Assembly: GCF_006716865.1 (NCBI RefSeq)
Contig: NZ_VFPT01000001.1
Coordinates: 3,343,001 to 3,407,000 of the forward strand
Source of the DNA: Roseinatronobacter monicus
GTDB taxonomy: Bacteria; Pseudomonadota; Alphaproteobacteria; Rhodobacterales; Rhodobacteraceae
Direction of reading: 5' to 3'
Length of the DNA: 64,000 nt
The number at the start of each line of letters is the position of its first letter. The stretch's first letter is position 1. The notes below the pieces were generated by a model. It did not search any database, was not told the origin of the DNA, and saw only the letters and a program-made list of their open reading frames with translations. The position numbers were made by a program, and so were the translations under genes. Shown here piece after piece: positions 1-9,598 of the stretch.

Positions 1-145
1 ATTCGCCCACCAGCCCCATCGCTTCGCCCGGCATGACCGTGCAGGAAAAATCCATCACCGCCGGGATTTCGCGCAGGCGCGTGAAAAAGGAAATCGAAAG
101 ATTTTCGATCTCCAGAATGGGCTGCGTCGGGTCACTTTCAGACAT
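1..145 (-). CDS. Peptide/nickel-type ABC transporter ATP-binding protein (N-terminal fragment, DppD/OppD family)
   Basis: Only the first 48 codons lie in the window; the gene runs off the left edge. The start MSESDPTQPILEIENLSISF and the end MPGEAMGLVGE are typical of DppD/OppD ATPases just before the Walker A loop, which falls outside. An AAGGAG-type ribosome site lies just upstream of the ATG at 145. It follows two permeases and a family-5 binding protein on the same strand, so it should be the ATPase that energises that importer. A separate DppF-like gene may lie beyond the edge. The 298-bp gap to the permease gene is long for one operon and holds a small opposite-strand ORF. Confidence 0.85.
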   Translation of the reverse strand, partial: MSESDPTQPILEIENLSISFFTRLREIPAVMDFSCTVMPGEAMGLVGE

Positions 146-249
146 CTTGTTTTCTCCTTGCCGGATAAACCGATCACGAAACCTTTGCCGATGTGGGAAC
201 AACTTGCTCCGCTGGGTGTTCTATTGACAGACGAAAAGGAGTTCTTGAA

Positions 250-324
250 ATGCCAATCATTCTCTGGCTTTTGGGTGTGCCGCTGTCAGTGGTCATCCTG
301 TTGTTGCTATTTGGTGTGCTCTGA
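250..324 (+). CDS. Candidate 24-residue single-span membrane protein
   Basis: A 24-codon frame (starts MPIILWLLGVPLSVVI, ends FGVL) follows an AAGGAG site 8 bases before the ATG. Nearly the whole peptide is hydrophobic, one transmembrane span with a tryptophan near the start and a mid-helix proline. It lies on the opposite strand inside the gap between the ABC ATPase and permease genes. Tiny membrane peptides of this style occur in proteobacteria, but I cannot name a family. The good ribosome site and the composition argue for a real gene; the short length means chance cannot be excluded. Confidence 0.5.
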   Translation: MPIILWLLGVPLSVVILLLLFGVL

Positions 325-363
325 GTTTGTGCGCCTAAAAGTCGACACGAAATACCAAGACCT

Positions 364-401
364 GACAGGGGGCGGGGCCGCAGTTGGCAGCGCCCCCTGT
401 C
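364..401. repeat. Intergenic stem-loop, 11-bp perfect arms
   Basis: Bases 364-374 pair perfectly with 391-401 (GACAGGGGGCG and its complement) around a 16-base loop. It lies between the 24-aa ORF (+) and the 3' end of the DppC-like permease gene (-), the place expected for a terminator of either. Neither side is followed by a clear run of T, so Rho-independent function is doubtful. It could instead protect the 3' end of the permease message. Confidence 0.45.
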
Positions 402-443
402 ATTCGTAACCCTTGCATCTTGCAAGTTCATCGCAAGCGTCCT

Positions 444-1607
444 TCAATCTTTCAGGCTTTCTTCGCGCAGGCCATCGGCCAGCAGGTTCAGCCCCAGCAC
501 CAGCGACATCAATGCAAGCGCGGGCGCAAGGGCGGCATGGGGGTAGACGGTCAGCAAGCGGCGACCCTGATTGATCGTAGAGCCCCAATCCGGGCTTTCA
601 GGCGCAACGCCCAGACCGAAAAATCCCAATGTGCCCAGCAGGATGGTCGTGTAGCCAATACGCAGGCAGAAATCGACAATCAGCGGCCCGCGCGCATTGG
701 GCAGGATTTCCCACAGCATAATGTACCACGGCCCCTCGCCCCGCGTCTGGGCGGCGGCGACATAGTCGCGGGTCTTGATGTCCATCGTAATGCCGCGCAC
801 GATACGGAACACAGTGGGCGCATTGACGAACACCACGGCCACAAACACATTCAGCAGATTGGGCGACATGCCCCATACGCCGAAGGGGTCGGCATTAAAG
901 GCAAGGCCGGAATAGGCCCAAAGTCCGACCACCAGCACCGCGCCGACATAGAGGTTGCGCTTCATCGGCTGGGTAAAGAAGCGCGCATTCAGCAGCACCG
1001 TGAAGAACAGCACCGGCATGAGAAACAAAATGCCCGCCATCACACGCGGAATGGCGGTGTTCTGGATTTCGGGCGCGACCAGCAGGAAGAACAGCAGGAT
1101 TACCGGAAAGGCCAGAACAAGATTGGCCGTGAATGTCAGCAACGTGTCCAGCCGCCCGCCGATATAGCCCGCAGGCAGGCCCAACGAGATGCCGATCATG
1201 AACGATATCATCGCCGCGAACGGCGCGATGCGCAGCACCTCGCGCGACCCTGCGACCATGCGCGAGAAGACATCGCGCGCCAGTGCATCCCCGCCCAGCA
1301 GAAAAAACTCGTACCCGCCCGCAGGGTCGCGCAGCGGCGATCCGGGGGCGGCGTTGCGCATACCGCTGAATTGGCCCAGCGGGTCATGCGTGATGATCAT
1401 ATCGGCAAACAAGGCCGCAAACACCCAGAACATGACCAGCGCAAACCCGATCATCCCAACGGTGGAGTCGAACAATTTGCCATACAGGCCAAGGCGGCGC
1501 TTATATGTGATGGACAGCGCATACAGCACCACCAATGCGGCCCAGACCGGCCAAAGCTGGATGAAAAGAAGGCCGAGGATTTCGAGCCAGCCCAACGGAT
1601 CAGTCAT
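444..1607 (-). CDS. ABC transporter permease, DppC/OppC type
   Basis: 387 residues with several hydrophobic helices and the binding-protein-dependent permease domain in the C-terminal half, containing the cytoplasmic loop AAAQTRGEGPWYIMLWEILP that contacts the ATPase. The length exceeds typical DppC (about 300) because of an N-terminal membrane extension before the FDSTVGMIGF segment. A strong AGGAGG site precedes the ATG, and only 12 bases separate it from the upstream permease stop. With 1620-2711 it should form the membrane channel of the importer. The substrate is probably a peptide or another small polar solute; the family alone does not tell. Confidence 0.88.
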   Translation of the reverse strand: MTDPLGWLEILGLLFIQLWPVWAALVVLYALSITYKRRLGLYGKLFDSTVGMIGFALVMFWVFAALFADMIITHDPLGQFSGMRNAAPGSPLRDPAGGYEFFLLGGDALARDVFSRMVAGSREVLRIAPFAAMISFMIGISLGLPAGYIGGRLDTLLTFTANLVLAFPVILLFFLLVAPEIQNTAIPRVMAGILFLMPVLFFTVLLNARFFTQPMKRNLYVGAVLVVGLWAYSGLAFNADPFGVWGMSPNLLNVFVAVVFVNAPTVFRIVRGITMDIKTRDYVAAAQTRGEGPWYIMLWEILPNARGPLIVDFCLRIGYTTILLGTLGFFGLGVAPESPDWGSTINQGRRLLTVYPHAALAPALALMSLVLGLNLLADGLREESLKD

Positions 1608-1619
1608 GGCAGGCCCTCC

Positions 1620-2711
1620 TCATGAGATACGAATGCGGGGGTTCAACCACACATAGCCGATATCAGAAATCAGTTGTGTGACCAGAACCACCAGCACCGC
1701 GACCACAGACGCGGCCAGCAGCAATTCAATATCGTTATTCGCCGCCGCCTCGAACAGGGTCCAGCCAAAGCCGGGGTAGCTGAACAACACTTCGACAATC
1801 ACAACCCCGTTCAACAGCCACGGAATTTGCAGCATGATGACAGTAAAGGGCGCAATCAGTGCATTTCGCAACGCATGGCGCAGGACGATATTGGTAAAAC
1901 TGACGCCTTTCAGGCGGGCCGTGCGAATGTATTGCTGGGTCATCACCTCGGTCATCGAGGCGCGGGTGATGCGCGCGATATAGCCCATCCCGTACAGCGC
2001 AATAGTCATGACCGGCAGCGCGAAATTCCAGAAGGTGATTTTTTCCAGTGCAGAACGGGCATTGCCCTGAAACAGCACCGGCCCGTCAATCCAACCCCAA
2101 CTGACCAGCAGCGGCGACAACCCTATTGTGGACGAGGCCAGCAGTGCGATGAACACCACCCCCGATACATATTCCGGCGTCGCGGTCGATGCGATAGCAA
2201 AGGTCGATAGCCCGCGATCCGTGCGAGAGCCTTCGCGCATGCCCGCCAGCACGCCGACAATCAGCGCCATTGGCACCATCACGATCAGCACCCACATCAT
2301 CAGCAAGCCAGTGGCCCCCAGCCTTGCGCCCACCACCTCAGAGACGGGCGCACGAAAGCGCGTGGAATTGCCCCAATAGCCCTGAAACAGCCCGCAGCGC
2401 GTGGGTGCCGCCTCTGGCTCCGTGCTGTCTGTCAGTTGCTGGCACCGCCCTGTGACGCTGCCATCCGGCTGTTCGCGCGTCCAGCCGGGTGCGACGCCCA
2501 GCCATTCGCCATAGCGCAGCAGCATTGGCCGGTTATAGCCATTCCGCTCCAGCCAGCTTGCAACCTCGGCGTCCGAGATGCGCGAGCCTGCTTGCGTCTT
2601 GGCCAGAGTGTCCAGCTTGGCGGGCAGATTTGTCAGGTAGAATACGATGAAGGTCAGGCACAGGGCCGTGACAAGCATAACACCGATGCGACGAAGTAGA
2701 AAACTGACCAT
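1620..2711 (-). CDS. ABC transporter permease, DppB/OppB type
   Basis: 363 residues. The N-terminus MVSFLLRRIGVMLVTALCLTF is the hallmark first helix of DppB-like permeases. A long periplasmic loop (about residues 35-125) follows, then five further helices and the EAA-type loop near ARITRASMTEVMTQQYIRTA. The gene overlaps nothing and is tightly followed by the DppC partner. The periplasmic loop holds two cysteines (in TGRCQQ and TRCGLF) that might form a disulphide. Ribosome site before the ATG is weak. Confidence 0.88.
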   Translation of the reverse strand: MVSFLLRRIGVMLVTALCLTFIVFYLTNLPAKLDTLAKTQAGSRISDAEVASWLERNGYNRPMLLRYGEWLGVAPGWTREQPDGSVTGRCQQLTDSTEPEAAPTRCGLFQGYWGNSTRFRAPVSEVVGARLGATGLLMMWVLIVMVPMALIVGVLAGMREGSRTDRGLSTFAIASTATPEYVSGVVFIALLASSTIGLSPLLVSWGWIDGPVLFQGNARSALEKITFWNFALPVMTIALYGMGYIARITRASMTEVMTQQYIRTARLKGVSFTNIVLRHALRNALIAPFTVIMLQIPWLLNGVVIVEVLFSYPGFGWTLFEAAANNDIELLLAASVVAVLVVLVTQLISDIGYVWLNPRIRIS

Positions 2712-2829
2712 GGGGTTCCCACTGGCTCAGGGCATCGAAAAGATGCGCTATTTCTAAAATCGGCGCCTGTGCCCGCCCGGAAGGGCAGGCACAGACATTT
2801 GCGCAGAAAGCTACGTCATGCAGCCTTGG

Positions 2830-4464
2830 TCACGACAGCCAGTAATTCTGAAAATGCACTTCAAATGTCGGGTGCATCTCGGCACCATTGATATTTGGGC
2901 GCGCGTGGCGGAACAGCGAGCGCCAGTAAGGAATAATCGAGACACCCTCTTCTTGCATGATTTCCTGCAAGCGCATCATGACTTCGCGCCGCTCATCCGC
3001 GTCAACGATGCCGTTCGCCTGTTCCAGCAATTCATCAAACTCTTCGTTCGAGAAAGCAGATTCATTCCACGCCTCGCCACTGCGATAGGCCAGATTCAGC
3101 ACTTGAACACCCAAAGGCCGCATCGCCCAGCTTGTCGCTGAAAACGGGTAGGTCAGCCAGTCGCCCCAAAAGGTTGCGCCGGGCAGAATGGTGCGCCGAA
3201 TACTGATCCCCGCCGCGCGGATCTGCGCCGCCACATTGTCGCAAGTGTCCGAGTGAAAGGTCTCATCCGAGGAAATCAACTCGAACTCGGTGTCGCCATG
3301 GCCTTCTTCTTCCAGCATAGCCTTGGCGCGCTCACGGTCCACCACCAGCGCGGGCAATTCGGCGTATTCCGGATGGACAGGGCAGACATGGTGGTTTTCT
3401 GCCATGATCCCCTGATCGTTATAGCCCAGTTCCAGCACTTGCGCGTTATCGACAGCCATTTGCAGGGCGCGGCGCACATTGCGGTTATCATAGGGCGCAT
3501 TGTCCTGATTGAAGCGCACACACAGCGTGGCCGAGGTGACGGCCTCGGTCTGTTCCATCCCGATTGAGCTGAAAATATCCAGAAAATCACCGGTTGTTTC
3601 ATACAGCATGTCGATTTCGCCACCTTCGGCGGCAGCAACCCATGCAGCGGGGTCCGTGCCCAGATCGACAAATTCGATCCGGTCCAGCCACGCGCCGTTG
3701 CCTTCATTCCACCATGTATGATCGGGGTTGCGTTCAACGACAGCACCAATGCCGGTATCATAGCTGACAGGACGGTAGGCACCGGTTCCAATCGGGTTGC
3801 GGATGGGGTCACCGTCGAAGCTGGGGTGCACCACAGCTGCGGGGTAATCTGCAAGCCCGGTCAGCACAGTAATATCCGGGTTCGACAGGTGCAGGCGCAG
3901 GGTGTGGTCATCAACCACCTCGACCGCGCCTTCGCGCAACTGCCCGTCTTCCATGATGGCACCCAGTCGGCTGGCCATTGAATTGCCCTCAACCGAGGAA
4001 TCGCACCAGCGTTCAAAATTATGGGCGACATCTTCGGCGGTGAACGGGTCGCCATTATTCCATGTCACGCCCTGTCTGACATTCAGGGTATATTCGGTCG
4101 CTTCGTCATTAGCGTCCCAGCTTTCCAGCAGAACAGGGGTGATGGTGCCATCGCGGTTATACTGGACCAGATATTCCAGCCAGCCACGGCAGGCATTGGC
4201 AAGTTCCGACCAATCCCATGTGCGCGGGTCACGCTGGGCGCGGACATCCATCTGAATGCGCACGGTTCCACCCATTTGCGGGGTCTGCGCTTGCGCCTGT
4301 GGCGCAGCAAGGCCAAGCAGCCCATAGGCCGCAGGCGCGGCCACACCCAACGCCGTGGCGCGGGTCAGGAATTCACGACGGCTGAGTTTGCCGTCGTGAC
4401 ATTCGGCTGCATACATCTTGGCCACGCGGTGCAACTCGGTGGCCTTGCGCTTCATATATTTCAT
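2830..4464 (-). CDS. Extracellular solute-binding protein, family 5, Tat-exported
   Basis: 544 residues. The N-terminus carries a twin-arginine signal (SRREFLTRA, residues 28-36) followed by a hydrophobic stretch and an AQAQ cleavage region, so folded export by Tat is predicted. The mature part has the family-5 (DppA/OppA) signature: [43 protein letters not shown]. It presents substrate to the two permeases that follow on the same strand (119-bp gap). A downstream enolase-family enzyme and demethylating dehydrogenases suggest an organic-acid or N-methylated ligand, but that is inference. An AGGGAG site precedes the ATG. Confidence 0.9.
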   Translation of the reverse strand: MKYMKRKATELHRVAKMYAAECHDGKLSRREFLTRATALGVAAPAAYGLLGLAAPQAQAQTPQMGGTVRIQMDVRAQRDPRTWDWSELANACRGWLEYLVQYNRDGTITPVLLESWDANDEATEYTLNVRQGVTWNNGDPFTAEDVAHNFERWCDSSVEGNSMASRLGAIMEDGQLREGAVEVVDDHTLRLHLSNPDITVLTGLADYPAAVVHPSFDGDPIRNPIGTGAYRPVSYDTGIGAVVERNPDHTWWNEGNGAWLDRIEFVDLGTDPAAWVAAAEGGEIDMLYETTGDFLDIFSSIGMEQTEAVTSATLCVRFNQDNAPYDNRNVRRALQMAVDNAQVLELGYNDQGIMAENHHVCPVHPEYAELPALVVDRERAKAMLEEEGHGDTEFELISSDETFHSDTCDNVAAQIRAAGISIRRTILPGATFWGDWLTYPFSATSWAMRPLGVQVLNLAYRSGEAWNESAFSNEEFDELLEQANGIVDADERREVMMRLQEIMQEEGVSIIPYWRSLFRHARPNINGAEMHPTFEVHFQNYWLS

Positions 4465-4628
4465 TGTCGTCTCCCTGTGTGTTGGTGAATTCTTGTTCTG
4501 AGCCTTTGCGGCTTTCCTTAATATGCAGCGTCCATGCTATCGCGTCTGCCTCGTGCAGAATATCGTCACATCCTTTACGAAAAGCGACATGGTGTCGCTT
4601 TTCAGCATGCCGCAAACTCCGCATCAGG

Positions 4629-5861
4629 TCAATCACGTGGTGCGCCGCCCTCGAAGCTATTTAGATTGACGTAATCGCAAGGTGCTTCCTGCATCTGAAG
4701 GTGCAGGGCATTTCCTGTGAAAGGATGCGCGCGCGCAAGGTCTTCGTCAAAGGAAATTCCAAGACCGGGCGTTTCAGGCGGGGTGACAAAACCATCCTCG
4801 ACCCGCAGGCTATGGCCGATCAACGGCAGGTGAAATTCACCCCCTGTCTGGATGCATTCGATCATCAGCAGATTGGGGATCGAGGCGGCCAGATGAATAT
4901 TCGCCGCCCATTCCACCGGCCCGGCATAAAGATGGGGCGCAAGCTGCGCGCCAAACACCTCGGCCATGGCGGCGATTTTCTTGACCTCCCATATCCCGCC
5001 TGCGCGGCCCAGCGCCGGTTGCAGGATGCTGGCGGCACCGGCACGCAGCACCGCGCCAAATTCGGCCTTGGTCGACAACCGCTCACCCGTCGCAATTGGA
5101 ATACGTACCGCGCGGGCCACTTCGGCCATGCCTGCGATGTCGTCGGGCGGGGTCGGCTCCTCGAACCACAAGGGCTGATGGCGTTCCATCGCGGCCCCAA
5201 GGCGGATGGCACCGGAAGGGGTGAATTGGCCATGCGTGCCCAAAAGAATATCGGCGCGGGTGCCGATGGCGGCGCGCACGGCCCCCAGCATACGGTCGCA
5301 CAGGTCGATATCGCGCATCCCCGGCTGGTGGCCGCCGCGCATCGTATAGGGGCCAGCGGGGTCCAACTTGATGGCGGTAAAGCCCTGATCGACCGCTGCC
5401 AGCGCACTTTCGGCGGTTAATTCGGGGCTGGTCCAGAACTCGGCCTTGGTGTGGTGCGGCAGTGGGTAAAGATAGGTATAGGCGCGCAGCTTTTCATTCA
5501 TCATCCCGCCCAGCAGCGCCCAGACAGGCCGGTCGCGCGCCTTGCCAAGGACATCCCAACAGGCAATCTCCAACCCCGAAAATGCACCCATGACCGTTGG
5601 GTCGGGCCGCTGGGTGAAGCCAGAGGAATAGGCGCGGCGAAACATCCGCTCGATATTCTCGGGGTTCTCGCCCTTGCAATAGCGGTCAAACACATCGCGG
5701 ATGACAGCCCCCATCGCAGGCGCACCGACAGCACTTGCATAGACTTCACCATAGCCGGTAATGCCGCATTCCGTGACCAGTTTAACGATGGTCCAGTAGC
5801 GCCCGCCCCAACCGGGGGGCGGTGTTTCGATGAAAAATATCTCTAGTGCTTCCAGCTTCAT
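4629..5861 (-). CDS. Mandelate racemase/muconate lactonizing enzyme (enolase superfamily) protein
   Basis: 410 residues with the capping N-terminal domain and a C-terminal barrel. Visible motifs include FTAIKLDPAGP (general-base lysine region), ADILLGTHGQFTPSGAIRLG and QPLWFEEPTPPDD (metal ligands) and IPIATGERL. The THGQ in place of the more common acidic ligand strand recalls the mannonate-dehydratase-like branch, so an acid-sugar dehydratase or related lyase is possible. The substrate cannot be assigned. Its start overlaps the stop of the upstream alcohol dehydrogenase by 4 bases (ATGA), so the two are translationally coupled. GAGGAGGG precedes the start. Confidence 0.85.
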   Translation of the reverse strand: MKLEALEIFFIETPPPGWGGRYWTIVKLVTECGITGYGEVYASAVGAPAMGAVIRDVFDRYCKGENPENIERMFRRAYSSGFTQRPDPTVMGAFSGLEIACWDVLGKARDRPVWALLGGMMNEKLRAYTYLYPLPHHTKAEFWTSPELTAESALAAVDQGFTAIKLDPAGPYTMRGGHQPGMRDIDLCDRMLGAVRAAIGTRADILLGTHGQFTPSGAIRLGAAMERHQPLWFEEPTPPDDIAGMAEVARAVRIPIATGERLSTKAEFGAVLRAGAASILQPALGRAGGIWEVKKIAAMAEVFGAQLAPHLYAGPVEWAANIHLAASIPNLLMIECIQTGGEFHLPLIGHSLRVEDGFVTPPETPGLGISFDEDLARAHPFTGNALHLQMQEAPCDYVNLNSFEGGAPRD

Positions 5862-6955
5862 GGTCCGCCCTCCTCAAAAGCATCAAACACGATGACATTG
5901 CGCCGCGTGCCGCCCTTGGCGGTATCGGCAATCGCGTCATTGATCTGGTCCAGCCTGTAGCGGTTCGAGATCAGCTCATCGAGTTTCAGCCTGCCTTGAC
6001 GGTAATAGTCAATCAGGCGCGGGATGTCGCGGCGCAAAACCGTGCCGCCCATTTTGGACCCCAAAAGCCGTTGTTCCTGATAGGCCACCATCATCGGGTT
6101 CAGGCGCATGTAATCGTCACTTCCGGTCATGCCCGCCATGATGATCCCACCCCCCGGCGCACAAAGGCCGAGGGCTTGTTCATAGGCCACAACGGCCCCC
6201 ACTGTGACAAAGACATACTCCGCCCCGCGCCCGTCCGTCAGTGCTGCCACCTGCGCGCGGACCTCTGGGTCAGAGGCAAGCACGCAATCCGTCGCGCCAA
6301 AATCGCGCGCAGCGTCCAGTTTCTCAGGCGCGATGTCCATGGCGATGATGCGCCGCGCCCCCGCCAGCCGCGCGCCCTGAATGGCGTTCAGACCAACCCC
6401 GCCGGTGCCGATCACCAATGCTGTCGCCCCAGCCTGCATCTGCGCGGTGTTGAACACCGCCCCCACGCCAGTAATCACCCCGCACGCCAGCAGGGCCGCC
6501 ACATCCAGCGGAATGTCATCGGGCAAAGGGGCAAGCTGGCTGGCATCGACCACAACTTTTTCAGCGAAGGCACCGGTTTTCATGCCTTGGGCAACGGGCG
6601 TGCCATCGGGCAGGGCCAGCGGCGAATAGGGTGCGCCCACATGCTCGCAAATCGCAGGCCGCCCGTCAGAGCAGCAAGCACATGTCCCGCAAGCGCGGAT
6701 CAGCGTGACCAGCACGGCCTGACCCATCTGGTAGTCCCCGACCCCGTCGCCCAGCGCGGTGACATACCCCGCCGCTTCATGGCCATAGACCGCAGGCAGA
6801 GTGCCGCCCCATGCCCCTTCAATGAAATGCAGATCGGAATGGCAAATCGCGCAGGCGGCAAGTGTCACCTCAACCTCACCCTTGCGCGGGGGTGCGAGGG
6901 TGACTTCGGCAATGGTCAGGGGAGCGTTGAAGCCCGTGCAGAGAGCAGCTTTCAT
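5858..6955 (-). CDS. Zinc-dependent alcohol dehydrogenase, class III-like
   Basis: 365 residues, medium-chain dehydrogenase fold. The catalytic zinc region is ACAICHSDLHFIEG with YGHEAAG. The structural zinc lobe is RACGTCACCSDGRPAIC, four cysteines. The Rossmann motif is VIGTGGVGLNAIQGARLAGA. It resembles the family containing S-(hydroxymethyl)glutathione dehydrogenase and crotonobetaine-type alcohol dehydrogenases. It is co-transcribed with the enolase-superfamily gene (4-base overlap) and follows the FAD/GcvT dehydrogenase by 81 bases. It could oxidise an alcohol product of the pathway or handle formaldehyde. A second paralogue at 17258 is the better formaldehyde enzyme. Confidence 0.87.
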   Translation of the reverse strand: MKAALCTGFNAPLTIAEVTLAPPRKGEVEVTLAACAICHSDLHFIEGAWGGTLPAVYGHEAAGYVTALGDGVGDYQMGQAVLVTLIRACGTCACCSDGRPAICEHVGAPYSPLALPDGTPVAQGMKTGAFAEKVVVDASQLAPLPDDIPLDVAALLACGVITGVGAVFNTAQMQAGATALVIGTGGVGLNAIQGARLAGARRIIAMDIAPEKLDAARDFGATDCVLASDPEVRAQVAALTDGRGAEYVFVTVGAVVAYEQALGLCAPGGGIIMAGMTGSDDYMRLNPMMVAYQEQRLLGSKMGGTVLRRDIPRLIDYYRQGRLKLDELISNRYRLDQINDAIADTAKGGTRRNVIVFDAFEEGGP

Positions 6956-7036
6956 AGATGGGGGCCTTTGTCTGGCGGAAGGGGTCTGGCCTTGCGGCCA
7001 GATGCCTCCGGCGCGAGTATTTGAAGCAAGAAAATG

Positions 7037-9583
7037 TCAGCTTCGCATGCGTGACCCGGTGGGGTCAAACGGCGGATCGAGCGCGATCTGCGCGGCGCGG
7101 CGCTGGCCCATGATTTCGACTTCGAACAAGCCCTTGTCGGGGCGGGTGGCAAGGGCGGCGGGGATATAGCCCTGCGCAAGCGACAGTCCGACATGATGGC
7201 CATAGCCCCCCGATGTGACCCAGCCCACCACGCGCCACTCCCTTTGGATGGAGGGGTGCGGTGCGGGCAGCGTGATGCCTGTTGCGTCAAAGCGCGGCGC
7301 GCCGAAACCTTGCGGCGGGGTGATGGTGCCGTAATCGTGGGCGGTGCGCGCCCAGATCGGGGCATCTGCGCTGGCATCGGCGCGGTCGGCGTCAATAACC
7401 AGCGAGACGCGGCGCAGGCGGGGGCCGTTCTGGCGTTCGCGCAGGGCTGCGTCTCGGCCGATGAAATCAGGCTTGTCATAGGCGACAAAGCGTTCCATCG
7501 CGCCCTCAATCGGGCCGTAGATGGGGCGTAGTTCGGCAAACCAAGTGGGGAAGTTCTTCTCGAACCGCATTGACAACAGCGCGCGCATTCCGAAATCGCG
7601 GATGCCGTGCTCTGCCCCGGCCTGTTTGATGGCCAGATAGACGCGGCGTTGCCATTCGGGGGCCATCCAGAGTTCATAGCCCAGATCGCCCGTATAGGTG
7701 ATGCGGTTAACCAGACAGGGCGCGCCTGCCACATCCATCTCGCGGAAATCCATGAAGCGGAAAGCGGCGTCGGAGATGTCTTCGTCGACCAATGCGCCAA
7801 GCACAGCGCGCGATTGCGGGCCAGCGATGGACAGGCCGACCAGTCCCAGCCCAAGCGCACGGACCTGCGCGCTGCCATCAGATGGCAGATGTGCCTCAAA
7901 CCAGCGCATGTGGTACTTTGTGGCCGCGAGCGAGCCCCAGATGAAAAAACGCATCGGGGTGGCGCAAGCGATGGTGAAATCACCGATCAGCTTGCCTTGC
8001 GGGTTGAGCATCGGGGTCAGGACCATGCGGCCCGCTTGGGGCAACCGGTTGGTCATCAGCCGGTCGAGAAAAGCCGCGGCACCCGGCCCTGTCACTTCAT
8101 ATTTGGCGAAATTGGCGATTTCAGTGACGCCGACACCTTCGCGCACGGCGCGCACCTCGGCGCCGACATGAGGGAAATCATTGGAGCGGTGGAAGGAGGG
8201 CACATCCTGTGCCTCACGCGCGGAGGGGGCGAACCAGAGCGGTGTTTCCAGCCCCCAACTGTCACCCATGACCGCGTGATTGTCGCGCAGCATCAGGTCA
8301 TAAAGCGGGGTGGTCAGATGCGGGCGCGCGGCGGGCAATTCCTCATTCGGGAAACGGATCGAGAAGCGGCGCGCGTAATTCTCGCGCACTTTCGCATTGG
8401 TGTAGCGCAGGCTGGCCCAGTCGCCAAAGCGCGCGACATCCATGCCGAAGACATCATGGCCCGGATCGCCCGTTGTCATCCAGTTGGCCAACACCAGCCC
8501 GACCCCGCCGCCCTGAGAGAAACCGGCCATCACCGCACAGGCCGACCAGTAATTTGTCAGCCCCGGCACTGGCCCGACCAGCGGGTTGCCATCGGGGGCG
8601 AAGGTGAAGGGGCCGTTGATGACCTGCTTTATTCCGGCCCGTTCCAAGGCGGGGAAATGGCGAAAGCCCACCTCAAGCGAGGGGGCGATGCGGTCCAGAT
8701 CGGGGGGCAGCAGTTCATGCCCGAAATCCCAAGGTGTGGACAGCGGCGACCATGGGCGGCAATCTTTCTCATAGGTGCCCAGCAAGATGCCGTCCCGTTC
8801 CTGTCGGGTATAAATCTCGCCCTTGAAATCAATCACACCGATCAATTCGCGCCCTGTTTCGCGGTTGAAGGCGGCCACCTCCTCCATCGGTTCGGTCAGC
8901 AGATACATATGCTCCATCGCCAGAACCGGCAGCTCAATACCGACCATGCGCCCCAATTCGCGCGCCCAGAGCCCGCCTGCATTGACCACATGCTCAGCGC
9001 GGTAGGTGCCGCCCTCGGTGATGACGTTCCACATGCCGTCGGGGTCTTGGGTCAACTCGCGTACGGGGTTGCGCAATGCGATCTGTGCACCCAGCACGCG
9101 GGCGGCTTTCGCATAGGCATGGGTGGTGCCGGAAGGGTCCAAATGCCCCTCGACCGGGTCCCAGAGAGCGCCGACAAAATGCTTCGGGTCCAGCAGCGGG
9201 AACATGGCCTGTGCCTCGGACGGGGTGATCAATTCGGTTTGCATGCCAAGGGCGCGCCCGCGCGCATGGGTCATGCGAAGAAAATCCATCCTCTCGGCGC
9301 TGTCAGCCAGCATGACGCCGCCGGTCAGGTGCAGCCCGCAAGACTGGCCTGATAGCTCCTCAAGCTCCTTATACAGCCCCACAGTATAGGCTTGCAGCCG
9401 CGCCACATTCGGGTCGCCATTCAGGGTGTGAAACCCGCCTGCTGCGTGCCAGCTGGAACCGGAAGTCAGTTCCGACCGCTCGATCAGAAGCGCATCGGTC
9501 CAGCCTGCTTTTGCCAGATGATAGAGGACCGAACAGCCGACAACCCCCCCTCCGATGACGATGGCGCGGTAAGTCTGGGTCAT
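7037..9583 (-). CDS. FAD-dependent dehydrogenase fused to a GcvT (aminomethyltransferase) domain; dimethylglycine/sarcosine dehydrogenase-like
   Basis: 848 residues. Residues 1-400 form a DAO-type FAD domain: dinucleotide motif VIGGGVVGCSVLYHLAKAGW near residue 10, then SGSSWHAAGGFH, the usual site of covalent flavin attachment. Residues about 430-830 form a GcvT-like folate-binding domain (LTPMLNPQGKLIGDFTIAC, PTWFAELRPIYGP, WVTSGGYGHHVGLSLAQGYIP). Known relatives oxidatively demethylate N-methylglycines and pass the C1 unit to tetrahydrofolate. The MttB-like methyltransferase and the formaldehyde dehydrogenase nearby fit that role. AAGGAGGG precedes the ATG; the PhnD-like gene ends 15 bases upstream. 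Confidence 0.88.
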   Translation of the reverse strand: MTQTYRAIVIGGGVVGCSVLYHLAKAGWTDALLIERSELTSGSSWHAAGGFHTLNGDPNVARLQAYTVGLYKELEELSGQSCGLHLTGGVMLADSAERMDFLRMTHARGRALGMQTELITPSEAQAMFPLLDPKHFVGALWDPVEGHLDPSGTTHAYAKAARVLGAQIALRNPVRELTQDPDGMWNVITEGGTYRAEHVVNAGGLWARELGRMVGIELPVLAMEHMYLLTEPMEEVAAFNRETGRELIGVIDFKGEIYTRQERDGILLGTYEKDCRPWSPLSTPWDFGHELLPPDLDRIAPSLEVGFRHFPALERAGIKQVINGPFTFAPDGNPLVGPVPGLTNYWSACAVMAGFSQGGGVGLVLANWMTTGDPGHDVFGMDVARFGDWASLRYTNAKVRENYARRFSIRFPNEELPAARPHLTTPLYDLMLRDNHAVMGDSWGLETPLWFAPSAREAQDVPSFHRSNDFPHVGAEVRAVREGVGVTEIANFAKYEVTGPGAAAFLDRLMTNRLPQAGRMVLTPMLNPQGKLIGDFTIACATPMRFFIWGSLAATKYHMRWFEAHLPSDGSAQVRALGLGLVGLSIAGPQSRAVLGALVDEDISDAAFRFMDFREMDVAGAPCLVNRITYTGDLGYELWMAPEWQRRVYLAIKQAGAEHGIRDFGMRALLSMRFEKNFPTWFAELRPIYGPIEGAMERFVAYDKPDFIGRDAALRERQNGPRLRRVSLVIDADRADASADAPIWARTAHDYGTITPPQGFGAPRFDATGITLPAPHPSIQREWRVVGWVTSGGYGHHVGLSLAQGYIPAALATRPDKGLFEVEIMGQRRAAQIALDPPFDPTGSRMRS

Positions 9584-9598
9584 GGGCCCTCCTTTCAG

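Noticed and set aside
384..1625. Long plus-strand frame (413 codons) opposite the DppC-like permease gene
   Set aside because: Composition is Gln/His/Arg-rich with no domain, a typical antisense shadow of a high-GC gene; the minus-strand permease is unmistakable.
7607..9352. 581-codon plus-strand frame opposite the FAD/GcvT gene
   Set aside because: Antisense shadow; no recognisable motif, and the minus strand carries clear FAD and GcvT signatures.
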